Positions 52,739-62,240 of a DNA stretch of 64,000 bases are shown piece by piece; position 1 is the first letter of the stretch; each line of letters starts with the position of its first letter. The stretch spans positions 1 through 64,000 of IMG/VR virus record IMGVR_UViG_3300022074_000029. One strand, written 5' to 3'. Below the pieces are notes generated by a model. The model did no database searches and was not told where the DNA came from. It saw only the letters and a program-made list of their open reading frames with translations. This DNA comes from a virus. Position numbers and translations under genes: made by a program.

Positions 52739-52762
52739 AGGGGTTTTAAAAACCCCTTTTTT
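52739..52762 (+). terminator. Strong rho-independent terminator
   Basis: AGGGGTTT (52739-52746) pairs with AAACCCCT (52750-52757), 3-nt loop, then T to 52762. It separates the DUF4815 operon from the tail fibre unit. Confidence 0.9.
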
Positions 52763-52767
52763 ACTAG

Positions 52768-52775
52768 CATAAATA
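52768..52775 (+). promoter_or_regulatory. T4-type late promoter before the tail fibre gene
   Basis: CATAAATA, 38 nt before the fibre ATG and just after the terminator, so the fibre has its own late transcription start. Confidence 0.7.
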
Positions 52776-52813
52776 ACTTGGAAGCATTACCCATTATAGA
52801 GTTGTCGTAACAA

Positions 52814-55800
52814 ATGGCAAATAGAATTCAATTAAGACGAGGTGGAGCCCAAGAATGGGCAAACTCGAACCCTACACTAGCTCAAGGTGAGTTAGGTATC
52901 GAACTCGATACGGGTAGATTTAAAATCGGTGACGGAGTTACCGCATGGAATACGCTGCGATATGAACGACCAGTAGAATCCGTAACTAATACTGCAAATA
53001 CGCTTGTACAGAGAGACGCTGATGGTAACTTCTCTGCAGGTACTATAACATCAACGTTGATTGGTAATGCTTCAACAGCCGCTCGACTTGCTTCCTCTAG
53101 ACAAATTCAACTCTCTAGTGATGTTACTGCTTCTGGTGTATTTGATGGATCTCAAAACTTAAACTTAGTATCTTCTTTAAGTCTTGTATCTACACTTCCT
53201 CACTATGACGGAACTGCATCTGCAGAAGGAACTTATACTAAGGTAGTAATTGATGCAAAGGGTAGAATTAAAAATGCTTCAAACCCAACAACTCTCGCAG
53301 ACTATAATCTTAATGGAACTGTAGAAGGATCTTCTGCTCAACCATATGACTTAGACCTTGTTGCAGTTGCAGGTCTTACTACTACTGGAATAATTGCTAG
53401 AACCTCTGGTGGTGCAATGGCAACCAGAACTGTTACAGGTACTGCTGGTAGAGTTTCCATCACTAATGGTAATGGTGTATCAGGAAACCCAACTATTGAT
53501 TTAGTTACTACAACTGTTAGTGCTGGTGATTATAATACGGAATCCCTGACATCTGTAGCAGGTTCACAGACAGTTAATGCTGTAAAATTCTCAGTTGATG
53601 ACAGGGGTCGTTTAACAAGTGCTACAACTGTGCCTATTGCTACTGCAGTTGAAGGAACAACTGCCCTAGATTATGCAGCAGGTACAGCATACGTTAGATA
53701 TGATATTATTAAGAATGCTTCTAAGGTATACCAAGCACTCCAAAGTATTAATGCGGGTGCAGGTGCTCCTACTCATTCTGATAGTAGCGACGCTGGCGGG
53801 TGGAGATATCTCGCTGCCGAGGGAACTGAACAAAAGGGTCTTGCATCCTTTGCACAGGAAGACTTTGACGTAAGTTCTGGTCATGTTACTATTGCTGCAG
53901 CAGGTGTTGATAATCCACAATTACAAAATAGTAGAGTATCCTTTGCTGATGGAAATGCTGTAGAGCATTTTGATTTAGATCAAGAACTTACCGCAACCTC
54001 AGGTTATAGAGGATTTAATAAATTAAATTACATAAAGATTAATGATACCTCAGGTAATCTTCTGTTTGGTGCTAATAACACTGGCGATAGTAGTGCTGGT
54101 GAGATCGATGTCAATGTAAGATCATACTTTAGTGATCCAGACATTACATTAGATGGTAGTGTTGCACAAACATTAGACAAAACTGGTGATGGAAATCTAA
54201 CATTCCAGACTACACAGAACTCATCTTCTGCTAGATCATTAAGTATCTTAGCAACTAACTCTGGTTCTGGTAATAGTAGTGTTATAGTAACTGCAGAAAA
54301 TGCTGTTACAATCACTGCATCAGAAGCTGCAGGTAAAGTACAAGTAGAAGACACATACTTCCAAGGGGACTATATTGCTTCCTCTGCTGCTACCATGATC
54401 TTGGATCCTGGTGATGACAGAGCAGTAAGTGGTAAAGTTCAGATAATGGGGGACTTACAAGTAGATGGAACGACTACAACAATTAATTCAACCGTTACTA
54501 CGGTGGATGATCCTATCATCACTCTTGGTGGTGATAGTGCTCCAGGTTCGGATGACAACAAGGATAGAGGAGTTGAATTCAGATATTACGACGCAAGTGC
54601 AAAGATTGGATTCTTTGGATACGATGATTCTGCCACTGATACTGGAGGACATACAGGAGCGTTCACCTTCCTCTACGATGCCACAAATACCTCAGAAGTA
54701 TTCTCTGGAACAGATGCAGGGATCGTTGCAGGTAATTTAAAACTTACAACAAATACTAACTCAACATCTAATACTACTGGAGATCTAGTGGTCGCAGGTG
54801 GTGCGGGTATCGGTGATGATGTTAATATTGGTGGACTATTAGATGTAGATGGCACATTCCGTGCTAATAGCACATCTAGATTTGATGATAATATTGTATT
54901 CCAAGGTGCTTCTAAGACATTATCATTGAATAATGGTAGTGGCACAACTAAAATTCAACTGCATACCACTACAGGTAATGCTGAAATTGGTGGTATCTTA
55001 ACTAATACTGGTGCTATCGATGCTAATTCTAGTTTAAATGTAAACGGTCTTGTTCATTTTGAATCTACAGATGTACCTACCATTGTCTCAGGTGCTCCTC
55101 ATACTATTGGTTCTGGTGATTATGGTTCATTTAGATTTGATGGTGGTGGATATGTTGCAGGTAATGTTCTCTTTAATGGTGATATATTCCTTAATGGTGA
55201 CTTCAACCAACAAGAAGACGCAACTGAAAACTATGGTCTAAGAAACTATCTATCTATTCGATATAAACTAAGAACAGGTTCTATTGCTGCATACAGTCCT
55301 TCTTATGCAACACACGGTCAATCTAACCTAAGAGTATATGGTGGTGCAGGTGTTGCTCAGAATTTACATGTTGGTGCAACATCATCTGGTGAAGGTTTCT
55401 TTGTAGGTAAGAAAAACTCTGGAGACACAGCTAAGTTTACAGTCTTAGGAGCAACAGGTAATACAACAATCGTTGGCACACTAAACGTTAATAATGATGT
55501 TGATTTCGATCAAGCATTAAACGTAGATGGTGCAGCAACATTCCAAGATAATGTAACTATCAATGCCGATAATAAAATGTTTATTATCGAGAATCAATCA
55601 GGTGTTGATAAGTTTACAGTCGATACAGATAATGGTAATACAACCATAGCAGGTACACTAGATGTCACAAGTAATGTCGGCATTGATGGAGATTTTGATA
55701 TTGGTACTAGCAAGTTCACAGTTGCAGTCGCATCAGGTAATACAGTTATTGATGGCACACTCAACGTAGATGAAGATGCAACCTTTACATCCAATGTCAC

Positions 55801-58800
55801 AATAAACGATGCCAATAAATTCTTCAAAATTCAAAATGGTTCTGCTGCTGACAAGTTCACAGTAGACACAGATAATGGTAATACAGTAATAGTAGGTGAA
55901 CTTAATGTCAACTCAGCAGTTGATTTAGATTCAACTCTAAATGTTGATGCTGGTGCTACATTCCAAGATGATGTAACAATCAACGCTGACAGTAAGATGT
56001 TTAAGATCCAGACGAATTCGTCTGTTGATAAATTTACAGTTGATACTGACAATGGTAATACCAACATTGTTGGAACATTAACAGTCGGTAATGCAACTCA
56101 AATTAATAATACTCTTGGTGTTTCTAATGTTGTAACCATAACAAGAAACACTCAACAAACTCTAACTGGTTCTTATGCTGCTGATGGTGCATTCAAACTA
56201 ACTGGTGGTGCAGCGATTGGTAAGAACCTTGCTATCGGTGAAGGACTAAGAGTCTACGGTGGAACTGAACTTACTGGTGCACTTGATCTTAACAGTAGTG
56301 CTGATATATCTGGTGCTTTAGTAACTCATGATAATGTTACTATCACTGCAGATAATAAATTCTTTAAAATACAGAACGCTTCTGCTGCGAACAAATTTAC
56401 AGTAGATACTGATAATGGTAATACTGATATTCGTGGAACATTAGATATTGGTGGAGATTTAACTGCTGAATCTAATTTCACTGTTACAGGAAATCTAACT
56501 GTAAACGGAACAACAACTACAGTTAATTCCACAGTAACAACTATCGATGATCCTATCATCACTGTTGGTGGCGACACAGCACCAGCATCTAACGATGGTA
56601 AAGATCGTGGTGTTGAATTTAGATATTATGATGGATCTGCTAAGGTTGGTTTCTTCGGTTTTGATAGATCATCCTCTGAATTTGCATTCTTAACAAGTGC
56701 AACTAATAGTTCAGAAGTATTAGCAGGAACTGATGGTGCTCTAAGAGCAGGTTCAATTCATGTAACTGGTGCAGGTACATCTGTAGATATTGATAATAAC
56801 TTAAACGTTGATGGAACTGCAACTGTAGATGGTCAGATTATTTCTAATCTTTCTACAGGAACTGCTCCTTTGTCTATTGCTTCTACTACTAAGGTTGCAA
56901 ATCTAAACGTAGACTTACTAGATGGTATGACAACTGCGACTGCTGCAACAGCATCTACAGTTGTTAATAGAGATTCTAATGGGGACTTTGCTGCTAATCA
57001 AATCACTGCTGCTAGTGCTGCAGGATCTGGTGCAGGTTTCTTAGGAAACGCATCTACTGCTGATGCATGGAAGACTGCTAGAACATTCACTATTGATGGT
57101 GTTGTATCTGGTTCTGTATCTGTAGATGGTAGTGCTGCTCCAACAATCACAACAACATATGTTGATGATGATATTACTGCTTTAGCAGCGATGGCTGGCA
57201 CAGGATACGTTGTAAGGACTGCTGCTAACACTTATGCACAAAGAACATTCTCTGCTACAGCATCCTCTGGTATTACACTAACAAACGCTGATGGTGTTTC
57301 TGGTAATACTGTAATCAACGTTGCTTCTGCATCTACTAACTCTGCTAACAACCTTGTAATCAGAGATGGATCTGGTAACTTTGCTGCTGGTACAATCACT
57401 GCTGCGTTGAGTGGTAACGTAACTGGAACTGTTTCAGACATATCAAACCATGATACTGATGCATTATCTGAAGGATCAACCAATAAGTATTATACGGATG
57501 AGAGAGTTGACGATAGAGTTAATGCTTTAATCGTTGCAGGAACTGGTATTACTAAAGTTTATGATGATACTGCAAATACATATACATTAACAGTTACACA
57601 GGCAGATGTTAATACTGACACAATAACTGAAGGATCAACTAATCTCTTTACTACTGCTGCTAGAACTAGAACTCACTTTACATACGGAACTGGTATTACT
57701 CATAGTTCTGGAACTCTATCAGTAACACAAGCAGATATCGATACAGACAATGTAACTGAAGGATCAAGCAACCTGTTCACCACTGCTGCTCGATCAAGGA
57801 CACACTTTACTTACGGAACAGGTATCGCGTTGTCTGGTGGTGGTGAACTAACTGTTACTCAAGCAGACATTAGTACTGATAACGTAACTGAAGGATCTTC
57901 TAATCTCTTTACGACTGCTGCTAGAACTAGAACTCACTTCACATATGGAACTGGTATTGCACATGATGGATCAGGTGCTCTTTCTGTAACACAGTCAGAT
58001 ATCAATACTGATAATGTAACTGAAGGATCTACAAATGTATTCTTTACTAACGCTCGTGCAGATGCAAGAGTTGCTGCTGCTACTGGTGCAAACTTAGATC
58101 TATCCAGTAAGTCTACAACTAACCTTTCTGAAGGAACTAATCAATATTATACAGAAGCAAAAGTCCAAACAAAACTTGATAATGCATTTGCACAACTTAG
58201 TGCAATGTTAAATAATCTTGCAACCTCTACTACACTTACATTGGGTCTTAGTGGAGATCCAACACCTGGTGCTGTTGTTACCACTGGTGTTAGTGTTGGA
58301 GGTGGAGGTGGATTCACAGGAGCAACAGGAGTCGCAACTTCTGGTGGAACTGGATCTAGTTTAACTGTTGATACTACAGTTGATTCTGATGGAAACATTA
58401 CTGCTGCTGCAGTAAATGCAGGTGGTTCTGGATATCTAATCACAGATACCGTTACAATCACCAATGCTAATGCAGGTAAGGTTCTTACATTGAACTTAGC
58501 ATCTCTTGTTGGAGGAACTGGATACACCAGTGCAACTGGAATCTCTGCTACTGGTGGAGATGGATCTGCACTGACTGTTGACATTACTGCATCTGCAGGT
58601 GCTATAACTAACGTAACAGTCAATAACGCTGGTACTGGATACGCTGCTGCTAACACAGTTACAATCGCTAACGCTAACGCTTCTGGAATTAAGACTCTTG
58701 GATCTATTAGTGCTGCAGGATCTGGATATTCAACAGGAACTGCTATTGCAACATCATCATCTGGATCTGGATCTAGTGCAACATTGAACATCACTTCTGT

Positions 58801-59437
58801 TGATGCTAGTGGTGGTATCACTGGTGTTGCAATCAATGATGATGGATCTGGTTACGCTGCATCTGAAGTCTTGACAATTACTAATGCTAACGCATCTGGT
58901 ATCGCAACAACAGGAAACGTTGGTGCTGCTGATGCATCAAGAACTGCAGGAACTTACACCTTAGGAACATCTGATTATATCACTCAAGCATCAGGTGCTA
59001 ACGCAACATTCACTGTTGTTGTTGATTCAAATGGTGCTGCTACTATCACCGTAACAGATGATGGATCTGGTTTCATTGTCAATGAGACAGTCACAGTTGC
59101 TGATGCTCAACTTGGTAGTGGCGGTGGTGCTGCTCTTACATTCGATGTAACAGCAATTCATGGTAGTACTGCTACAGTCCCAGTATCTGCGATCCATGGT
59201 AATGGTGCAACAGTTGATGTTGCTACTGTTGCAACAAATGCAACATTGACTCTTACCGACATTACCACTATGGAAGTCGGAGCGACTGTCACAGGAGCAA
59301 CCAGTGGCACTACAGGAGTCGTTACTGCTCTTGGCACTAATGCCATTACTGTTGATAATGTAGATGGATTCTTCAAATCAGGAGAAGTCGTCAGTGCTAA
59401 TGATGTTACTACTTTGACAATATCCTCATTCAGTTAA
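52814..59437 (+). CDS. Tail fibre protein (2207 residues)
   Basis: The first 45 residues (R-I-Q-L-R-R-G, Q-E-W, N-P-T-L-A-Q-G-E-L-G, K-I-G-D-G-V-T-A-W-N-T-L) form the Mtd_N-type domain that begins many phage fibres. The rest is repeat-built: two copies of a block containing T-T-V-D/I-D-D-P-I-I-T (about 543-645 and 1219-1321); five or six F-x-V-x-x-x-x-G-N-T-x-I-x-G-T-L units (about 860-1216); four T-Q-A-D-I-x-T-D-N-V-T-E-G-S units (about 1593-1749); then G-S-G-Y repeats (1829-2116) and a final F-x-S-G-E-V-V-S module. This makes a long thin fibre for host recognition. No separate adhesin or chaperone gene follows; the next gene is gp13. Confidence 0.85.
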   Translation: MANRIQLRRGGAQEWANSNPTLAQGELGIELDTGRFKIGDGVTAWNTLRYERPVESVTNTANTLVQRDADGNFSAGTITSTLIGNASTAARLASSRQIQLSSDVTASGVFDGSQNLNLVSSLSLVSTLPHYDGTASAEGTYTKVVIDAKGRIKNASNPTTLADYNLNGTVEGSSAQPYDLDLVAVAGLTTTGIIARTSGGAMATRTVTGTAGRVSITNGNGVSGNPTIDLVTTTVSAGDYNTESLTSVAGSQTVNAVKFSVDDRGRLTSATTVPIATAVEGTTALDYAAGTAYVRYDIIKNASKVYQALQSINAGAGAPTHSDSSDAGGWRYLAAEGTEQKGLASFAQEDFDVSSGHVTIAAAGVDNPQLQNSRVSFADGNAVEHFDLDQELTATSGYRGFNKLNYIKINDTSGNLLFGANNTGDSSAGEIDVNVRSYFSDPDITLDGSVAQTLDKTGDGNLTFQTTQNSSSARSLSILATNSGSGNSSVIVTAENAVTITASEAAGKVQVEDTYFQGDYIASSAATMILDPGDDRAVSGKVQIMGDLQVDGTTTTINSTVTTVDDPIITLGGDSAPGSDDNKDRGVEFRYYDASAKIGFFGYDDSATDTGGHTGAFTFLYDATNTSEVFSGTDAGIVAGNLKLTTNTNSTSNTTGDLVVAGGAGIGDDVNIGGLLDVDGTFRANSTSRFDDNIVFQGASKTLSLNNGSGTTKIQLHTTTGNAEIGGILTNTGAIDANSSLNVNGLVHFESTDVPTIVSGAPHTIGSGDYGSFRFDGGGYVAGNVLFNGDIFLNGDFNQQEDATENYGLRNYLSIRYKLRTGSIAAYSPSYATHGQSNLRVYGGAGVAQNLHVGATSSGEGFFVGKKNSGDTAKFTVLGATGNTTIVGTLNVNNDVDFDQALNVDGAATFQDNVTINADNKMFIIENQSGVDKFTVDTDNGNTTIAGTLDVTSNVGIDGDFDIGTSKFTVAVASGNTVIDGTLNVDEDATFTSNVTINDANKFFKIQNGSAADKFTVDTDNGNTVIVGELNVNSAVDLDSTLNVDAGATFQDDVTINADSKMFKIQTNSSVDKFTVDTDNGNTNIVGTLTVGNATQINNTLGVSNVVTITRNTQQTLTGSYAADGAFKLTGGAAIGKNLAIGEGLRVYGGTELTGALDLNSSADISGALVTHDNVTITADNKFFKIQNASAANKFTVDTDNGNTDIRGTLDIGGDLTAESNFTVTGNLTVNGTTTTVNSTVTTIDDPIITVGGDTAPASNDGKDRGVEFRYYDGSAKVGFFGFDRSSSEFAFLTSATNSSEVLAGTDGALRAGSIHVTGAGTSVDIDNNLNVDGTATVDGQIISNLSTGTAPLSIASTTKVANLNVDLLDGMTTATAATASTVVNRDSNGDFAANQITAASAAGSGAGFLGNASTADAWKTARTFTIDGVVSGSVSVDGSAAPTITTTYVDDDITALAAMAGTGYVVRTAANTYAQRTFSATASSGITLTNADGVSGNTVINVASASTNSANNLVIRDGSGNFAAGTITAALSGNVTGTVSDISNHDTDALSEGSTNKYYTDERVDDRVNALIVAGTGITKVYDDTANTYTLTVTQADVNTDTITEGSTNLFTTAARTRTHFTYGTGITHSSGTLSVTQADIDTDNVTEGSSNLFTTAARSRTHFTYGTGIALSGGGELTVTQADISTDNVTEGSSNLFTTAARTRTHFTYGTGIAHDGSGALSVTQSDINTDNVTEGSTNVFFTNARADARVAAATGANLDLSSKSTTNLSEGTNQYYTEAKVQTKLDNAFAQLSAMLNNLATSTTLTLGLSGDPTPGAVVTTGVSVGGGGGFTGATGVATSGGTGSSLTVDTTVDSDGNITAAAVNAGGSGYLITDTVTITNANAGKVLTLNLASLVGGTGYTSATGISATGGDGSALTVDITASAGAITNVTVNNAGTGYAAANTVTIANANASGIKTLGSISAAGSGYSTGTAIATSSSGSGSSATLNITSVDASGGITGVAINDDGSGYAASEVLTITNANASGIATTGNVGAADASRTAGTYTLGTSDYITQASGANATFTVVVDSNGAATITVTDDGSGFIVNETVTVADAQLGSGGGAALTFDVTAIHGSTATVPVSAIHGNGATVDVATVATNATLTLTDITTMEVGATVTGATSGTTGVVTALGTNAITVDNVDGFFKSGEVVSANDVTTLTISSFS

Positions 59438-59443
59438 TAAACC

Positions 59444-60250
59444 ATGTCTGCTACTAAACCCGCAAGTAAAACAGAATTAAAAGATTATGCTCTTCGTAGA
59501 TTAGGATACCCTACGATAGACATTAACGTTGCTACAGAACAACTAGATGATCTAGTCGATGAAGCTATTGATTATTATCAAGAATATCATTATAACGGCA
59601 GTTATAAAACTTTCATGAGAATATTAGTCACTGAGGGAATTAAAACTGCAGCAAAGGGATTTTCTCAAGAAGGTTCTACCGATTGGTATGAAATGGACAA
59701 CTACGTTTCATTGCCACCTGGTTGTTTAGGTGTTAATCATGTATATTCTCAAATCGGTGCATCAAGTATTGTTCCAGGTAATATATTCAATATTAAATAT
59801 CAAATATTTTTAAACGATATCTATGCTATGACGCATGGACATATCTTACATTACTTTATGACTTCTCAATATCTTGAGACGTTAGACTTTGTAACCAATT
59901 CACAAGCAAATCGTAGAGTAAGATTTAACGAACATCAAGGTAGATTATATCTAGATATGGACTGGGGAGATATGACTGTAGGTGATTACTTGCTAGTTGA
60001 AATGTCTTTAAGACAGGATCCAACAACCTATACAACCATGTTTAATGACAACTGGTTGAAGGATTATGTAGAAGCATTATTTCAACAGCAATGGGGAAGA
60101 AACCTAAGTAAGTATGATGGTATTCAAATGATAGGTGGTGTCACTCTTAATGGTCGCCAAATTTTAGATGACGCAAGTACATTTAAAAAAGATCTTGAAA
60201 CTACACTTCGTAGCACTTATGAACTACCACCTTTAGACTTAGTAGGGTAA
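59444..60250 (+). CDS. gp13: Neck protein gp13
   Basis: 268 residues (T4 gp13: 309). gp13 forms the ring that, with gp14, seals the filled head and receives the tail. Family features: L-R-R-L-G-Y-P-x-I-D-I-N-V-A, then L-D-D-L-V-D-E-A-I-D-Y-Y-Q-E-Y-H-Y, and the conserved S-L-R-Q-D-P. It opens the neck operon 6 nt after the fibre gene. Confidence 0.88.
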   Translation: MSATKPASKTELKDYALRRLGYPTIDINVATEQLDDLVDEAIDYYQEYHYNGSYKTFMRILVTEGIKTAAKGFSQEGSTDWYEMDNYVSLPPGCLGVNHVYSQIGASSIVPGNIFNIKYQIFLNDIYAMTHGHILHYFMTSQYLETLDFVTNSQANRRVRFNEHQGRLYLDMDWGDMTVGDYLLVEMSLRQDPTTYTTMFNDNWLKDYVEALFQQQWGRNLSKYDGIQMIGGVTLNGRQILDDASTFKKDLETTLRSTYELPPLDLVG

Positions 60251-60256
60251 TCACTA

Positions 60257-61189
60257 ATGGCAATTTCTAATACACCAGCACAGGATTACGTTCAAAGTGA
60301 CTATAGTAATAGTGCAAGACTTAATATTAATGGGTCTGCACAAGAGCAAAAATTCATTGAAAACCTTATCGTAGAAACTATTGAAATTTATGGGCAAAAT
60401 ATTTACTATGTTCCGAGAACGATTGTCAACAGGGATACAGTCCTTGGAGAAGACTCGGATTCGCAATTTGACAGTGCAAAAGCAATTAGAGCATATGTCA
60501 ATAATGTTGAAGGATGGGAAGGACAAGGTGAGTTACTTAGCAAATTTGGAGTCCGTATCGAAGACAAGACAACTTTTGTTTTCTCCCGTGAAAAGTTTAA
60601 AGAAAAGGTTGACGACTCTACGGTTCTTAATGTCGAAGGACGACCCAACGAAGGGGATTTAATTTGGTTTCCAATAACAAAACATTTATTTGAAATTAAA
60701 TTTGTAGAAGCAGAAAAACCATTTTACCAATTAGGAAAAGGTTATGTTTGGGAATGTCAATGCGAACTCTTTGAATACAGCGACGAAGATCTCGACACAG
60801 GAATCGCAGAGATTGATGCAATCGAAACTGCCTTTGCTAATGCTATTACAGTTAACTTTGCTACTGGAGGCTCTGGTGATTTCACAGTTGGTGAGATCGT
60901 TGCTGGAGGCACATCTAATGTAACTGCTGAAGTTAAGGCATGGGATTCTAGTACAAGACAGTTACAAGTCTTTAATAGAAGCGGTATCTTTACTATTCCT
61001 GAGACTGTCACAGGACAGACCTCAAGTGCTGCATGGACATCTGCATCCTACAATACCCTAAATAATGTGAACACTGCGGACTCTATAGATCAAAATTACG
61101 ATTTTGAGACACTAGATAATGATATTATAGACTTCACAGAAACAAATCCATTTGGATCATTTGGTTCATCTACTGACACTACGGTTTAA
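60257..61189 (+). CDS. gp14: Neck protein gp14 with an inserted module
   Basis: 310 residues (T4 gp14: 256). gp14 sits between gp13 and the tail terminator gp15. The N-terminus (I-E-I-Y-G-Q-N-I-Y-Y-V-P-R-T) and the terminal I-I-D-F-T-E-T-N-P-F-G are family hallmarks. Residues about 195-263 hold an insert (D-F-T-V-G-E-I-V, V-K-A-W-D, L-Q-V-F-N) of the same type as in gp8 and the large appendage proteins, which accounts for the extra length. Confidence 0.86.
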   Translation: MAISNTPAQDYVQSDYSNSARLNINGSAQEQKFIENLIVETIEIYGQNIYYVPRTIVNRDTVLGEDSDSQFDSAKAIRAYVNNVEGWEGQGELLSKFGVRIEDKTTFVFSREKFKEKVDDSTVLNVEGRPNEGDLIWFPITKHLFEIKFVEAEKPFYQLGKGYVWECQCELFEYSDEDLDTGIAEIDAIETAFANAITVNFATGGSGDFTVGEIVAGGTSNVTAEVKAWDSSTRQLQVFNRSGIFTIPETVTGQTSSAAWTSASYNTLNNVNTADSIDQNYDFETLDNDIIDFTETNPFGSFGSSTDTTV

Positions 61190-61191
61190 TT

Positions 61192-61977
61192 ATGCTAGGC
61201 ACTTATTCATATCACGAGATCTTTAGAAGATCAGTTGTTGCGTTTGGAACTTTATTCAACAATATCGAATTACGTCGTAATGACGAGGTAATGAAAGTTC
61301 CTCTAGCTTATGGACCTAAAGCAAAGTTCCTAGCACGTCTTGATCAAGTTGATCCTACTAATAAAAGAATTCAAATTACTTTACCAAGAATTTCTTTTGA
61401 GATTAATGGTCTTGAATATGATTCAACTAGAAAAGTATCACCAACACAAAAGGTGAAAATTGCTTCTACTTCAGATAAGAATAAGAATATGTTTATGCCT
61501 GTTCCTTATAATCTATCATTTGAAATGGGGATTATAGCAAAGAATCAGGATGACTCATTACAAATTGTAGAACAGATATTACCATATTTCCAACCTCATT
61601 ATAACTTGTCAATCAAGTTAGTTCCTACTGTGAATGAAACTAGGGATGTTCCTATTGTATTAACTAATGTAGAGTACGAAGATATTTACGAAGGTGAATT
61701 TGCAACGAGGAGAGCGATTACTTATACTCTTCAGTTCACAATGAAGACATACTTATACGGTCCTGTTACAGAGCAGAAAGTTATCAAGAAGGCAATCACG
61801 GACATGTATACAGATACAAATACTACATCTGCACCAAGAGAAGTTCGTTATACTATTCAACCAAACCCAATCTCAGCAGATGCTGATGATGACTTTGGAT
61901 TTGGTATAGTAGATTCTGACTTTACAGATAATAAGAAACGTAATCCTACAAGTGGTGCTGACGAAACAATAACATGA
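61192..61977 (+). CDS. gp15: Tail terminator / proximal sheath stabiliser gp15
   Basis: 261 residues, close to T4 gp15 (272). gp15 caps the tail tube and sheath so the tail can join the head. Seen here: Y-H-E-I-F-R-R-S-V-V-A-F-G-T-L-F-N-N-I-E, K-V-P-L-A-Y-G-P-K-A-K-F-L-A-R-L, and P-R-I-S-F-E-I. Follows gp14 by 2 nt. Confidence 0.88.
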   Translation: MLGTYSYHEIFRRSVVAFGTLFNNIELRRNDEVMKVPLAYGPKAKFLARLDQVDPTNKRIQITLPRISFEINGLEYDSTRKVSPTQKVKIASTSDKNKNMFMPVPYNLSFEMGIIAKNQDDSLQIVEQILPYFQPHYNLSIKLVPTVNETRDVPIVLTNVEYEDIYEGEFATRRAITYTLQFTMKTYLYGPVTEQKVIKKAITDMYTDTNTTSAPREVRYTIQPNPISADADDDFGFGIVDSDFTDNKKRNPTSGADETIT

Positions 61978-62240
61978 TTTTCTTTTCCTTTATAATGTCA
62001 CTATTTGCAAATCATTTACCAGTGATGTATGTTCAAGTACCTCAATGGGCAGATGATTGGGCAGTGTGTGCAGTTGATGTGCCTGACGCTAAGTGTCATT
62101 GGTATGTTATGTCACCTGATAATACCTTCGGTGAAGGATTTGATTGGGAAGAAGCACCTTGGTTTGATGCAAATGGTCTAAATGATATTGCACCAATGCA
62201 AGCAAAAACAGTTGTAGAAAGGTTACAGGAACATGACTAA
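61974..62240 (+). CDS. Small hypothetical protein between gp15 and gp16
   Basis: 88 residues if the ATG overlapping the gp15 stop (ACATGA) is used. ATG at 61995 (81 residues) or a later ATG near 62024 (M-Y-V-Q-V-P-Q-W) are alternatives. Trp/Asp-rich, acidic, with W-A-D-D-W-A-V-C-A-V. TATAAT at 61991-61996 lies inside it in a context like the early promoters but without the palindrome. Its end overlaps gene 16. Not recognised. Confidence 0.6.
   Translation: MIFFSFIMSLFANHLPVMYVQVPQWADDWAVCAVDVPDAKCHWYVMSPDNTFGEGFDWEEAPWFDANGLNDIAPMQAKTVVERLQEHD

Noticed and set aside
58147-58836. Long antisense frame (229 residues) opposite the tail fibre
   Set aside because: Pro/Val/Ala-rich shadow of the G-S-G-Y repeats on the coding strand; no promoter or ribosome site.
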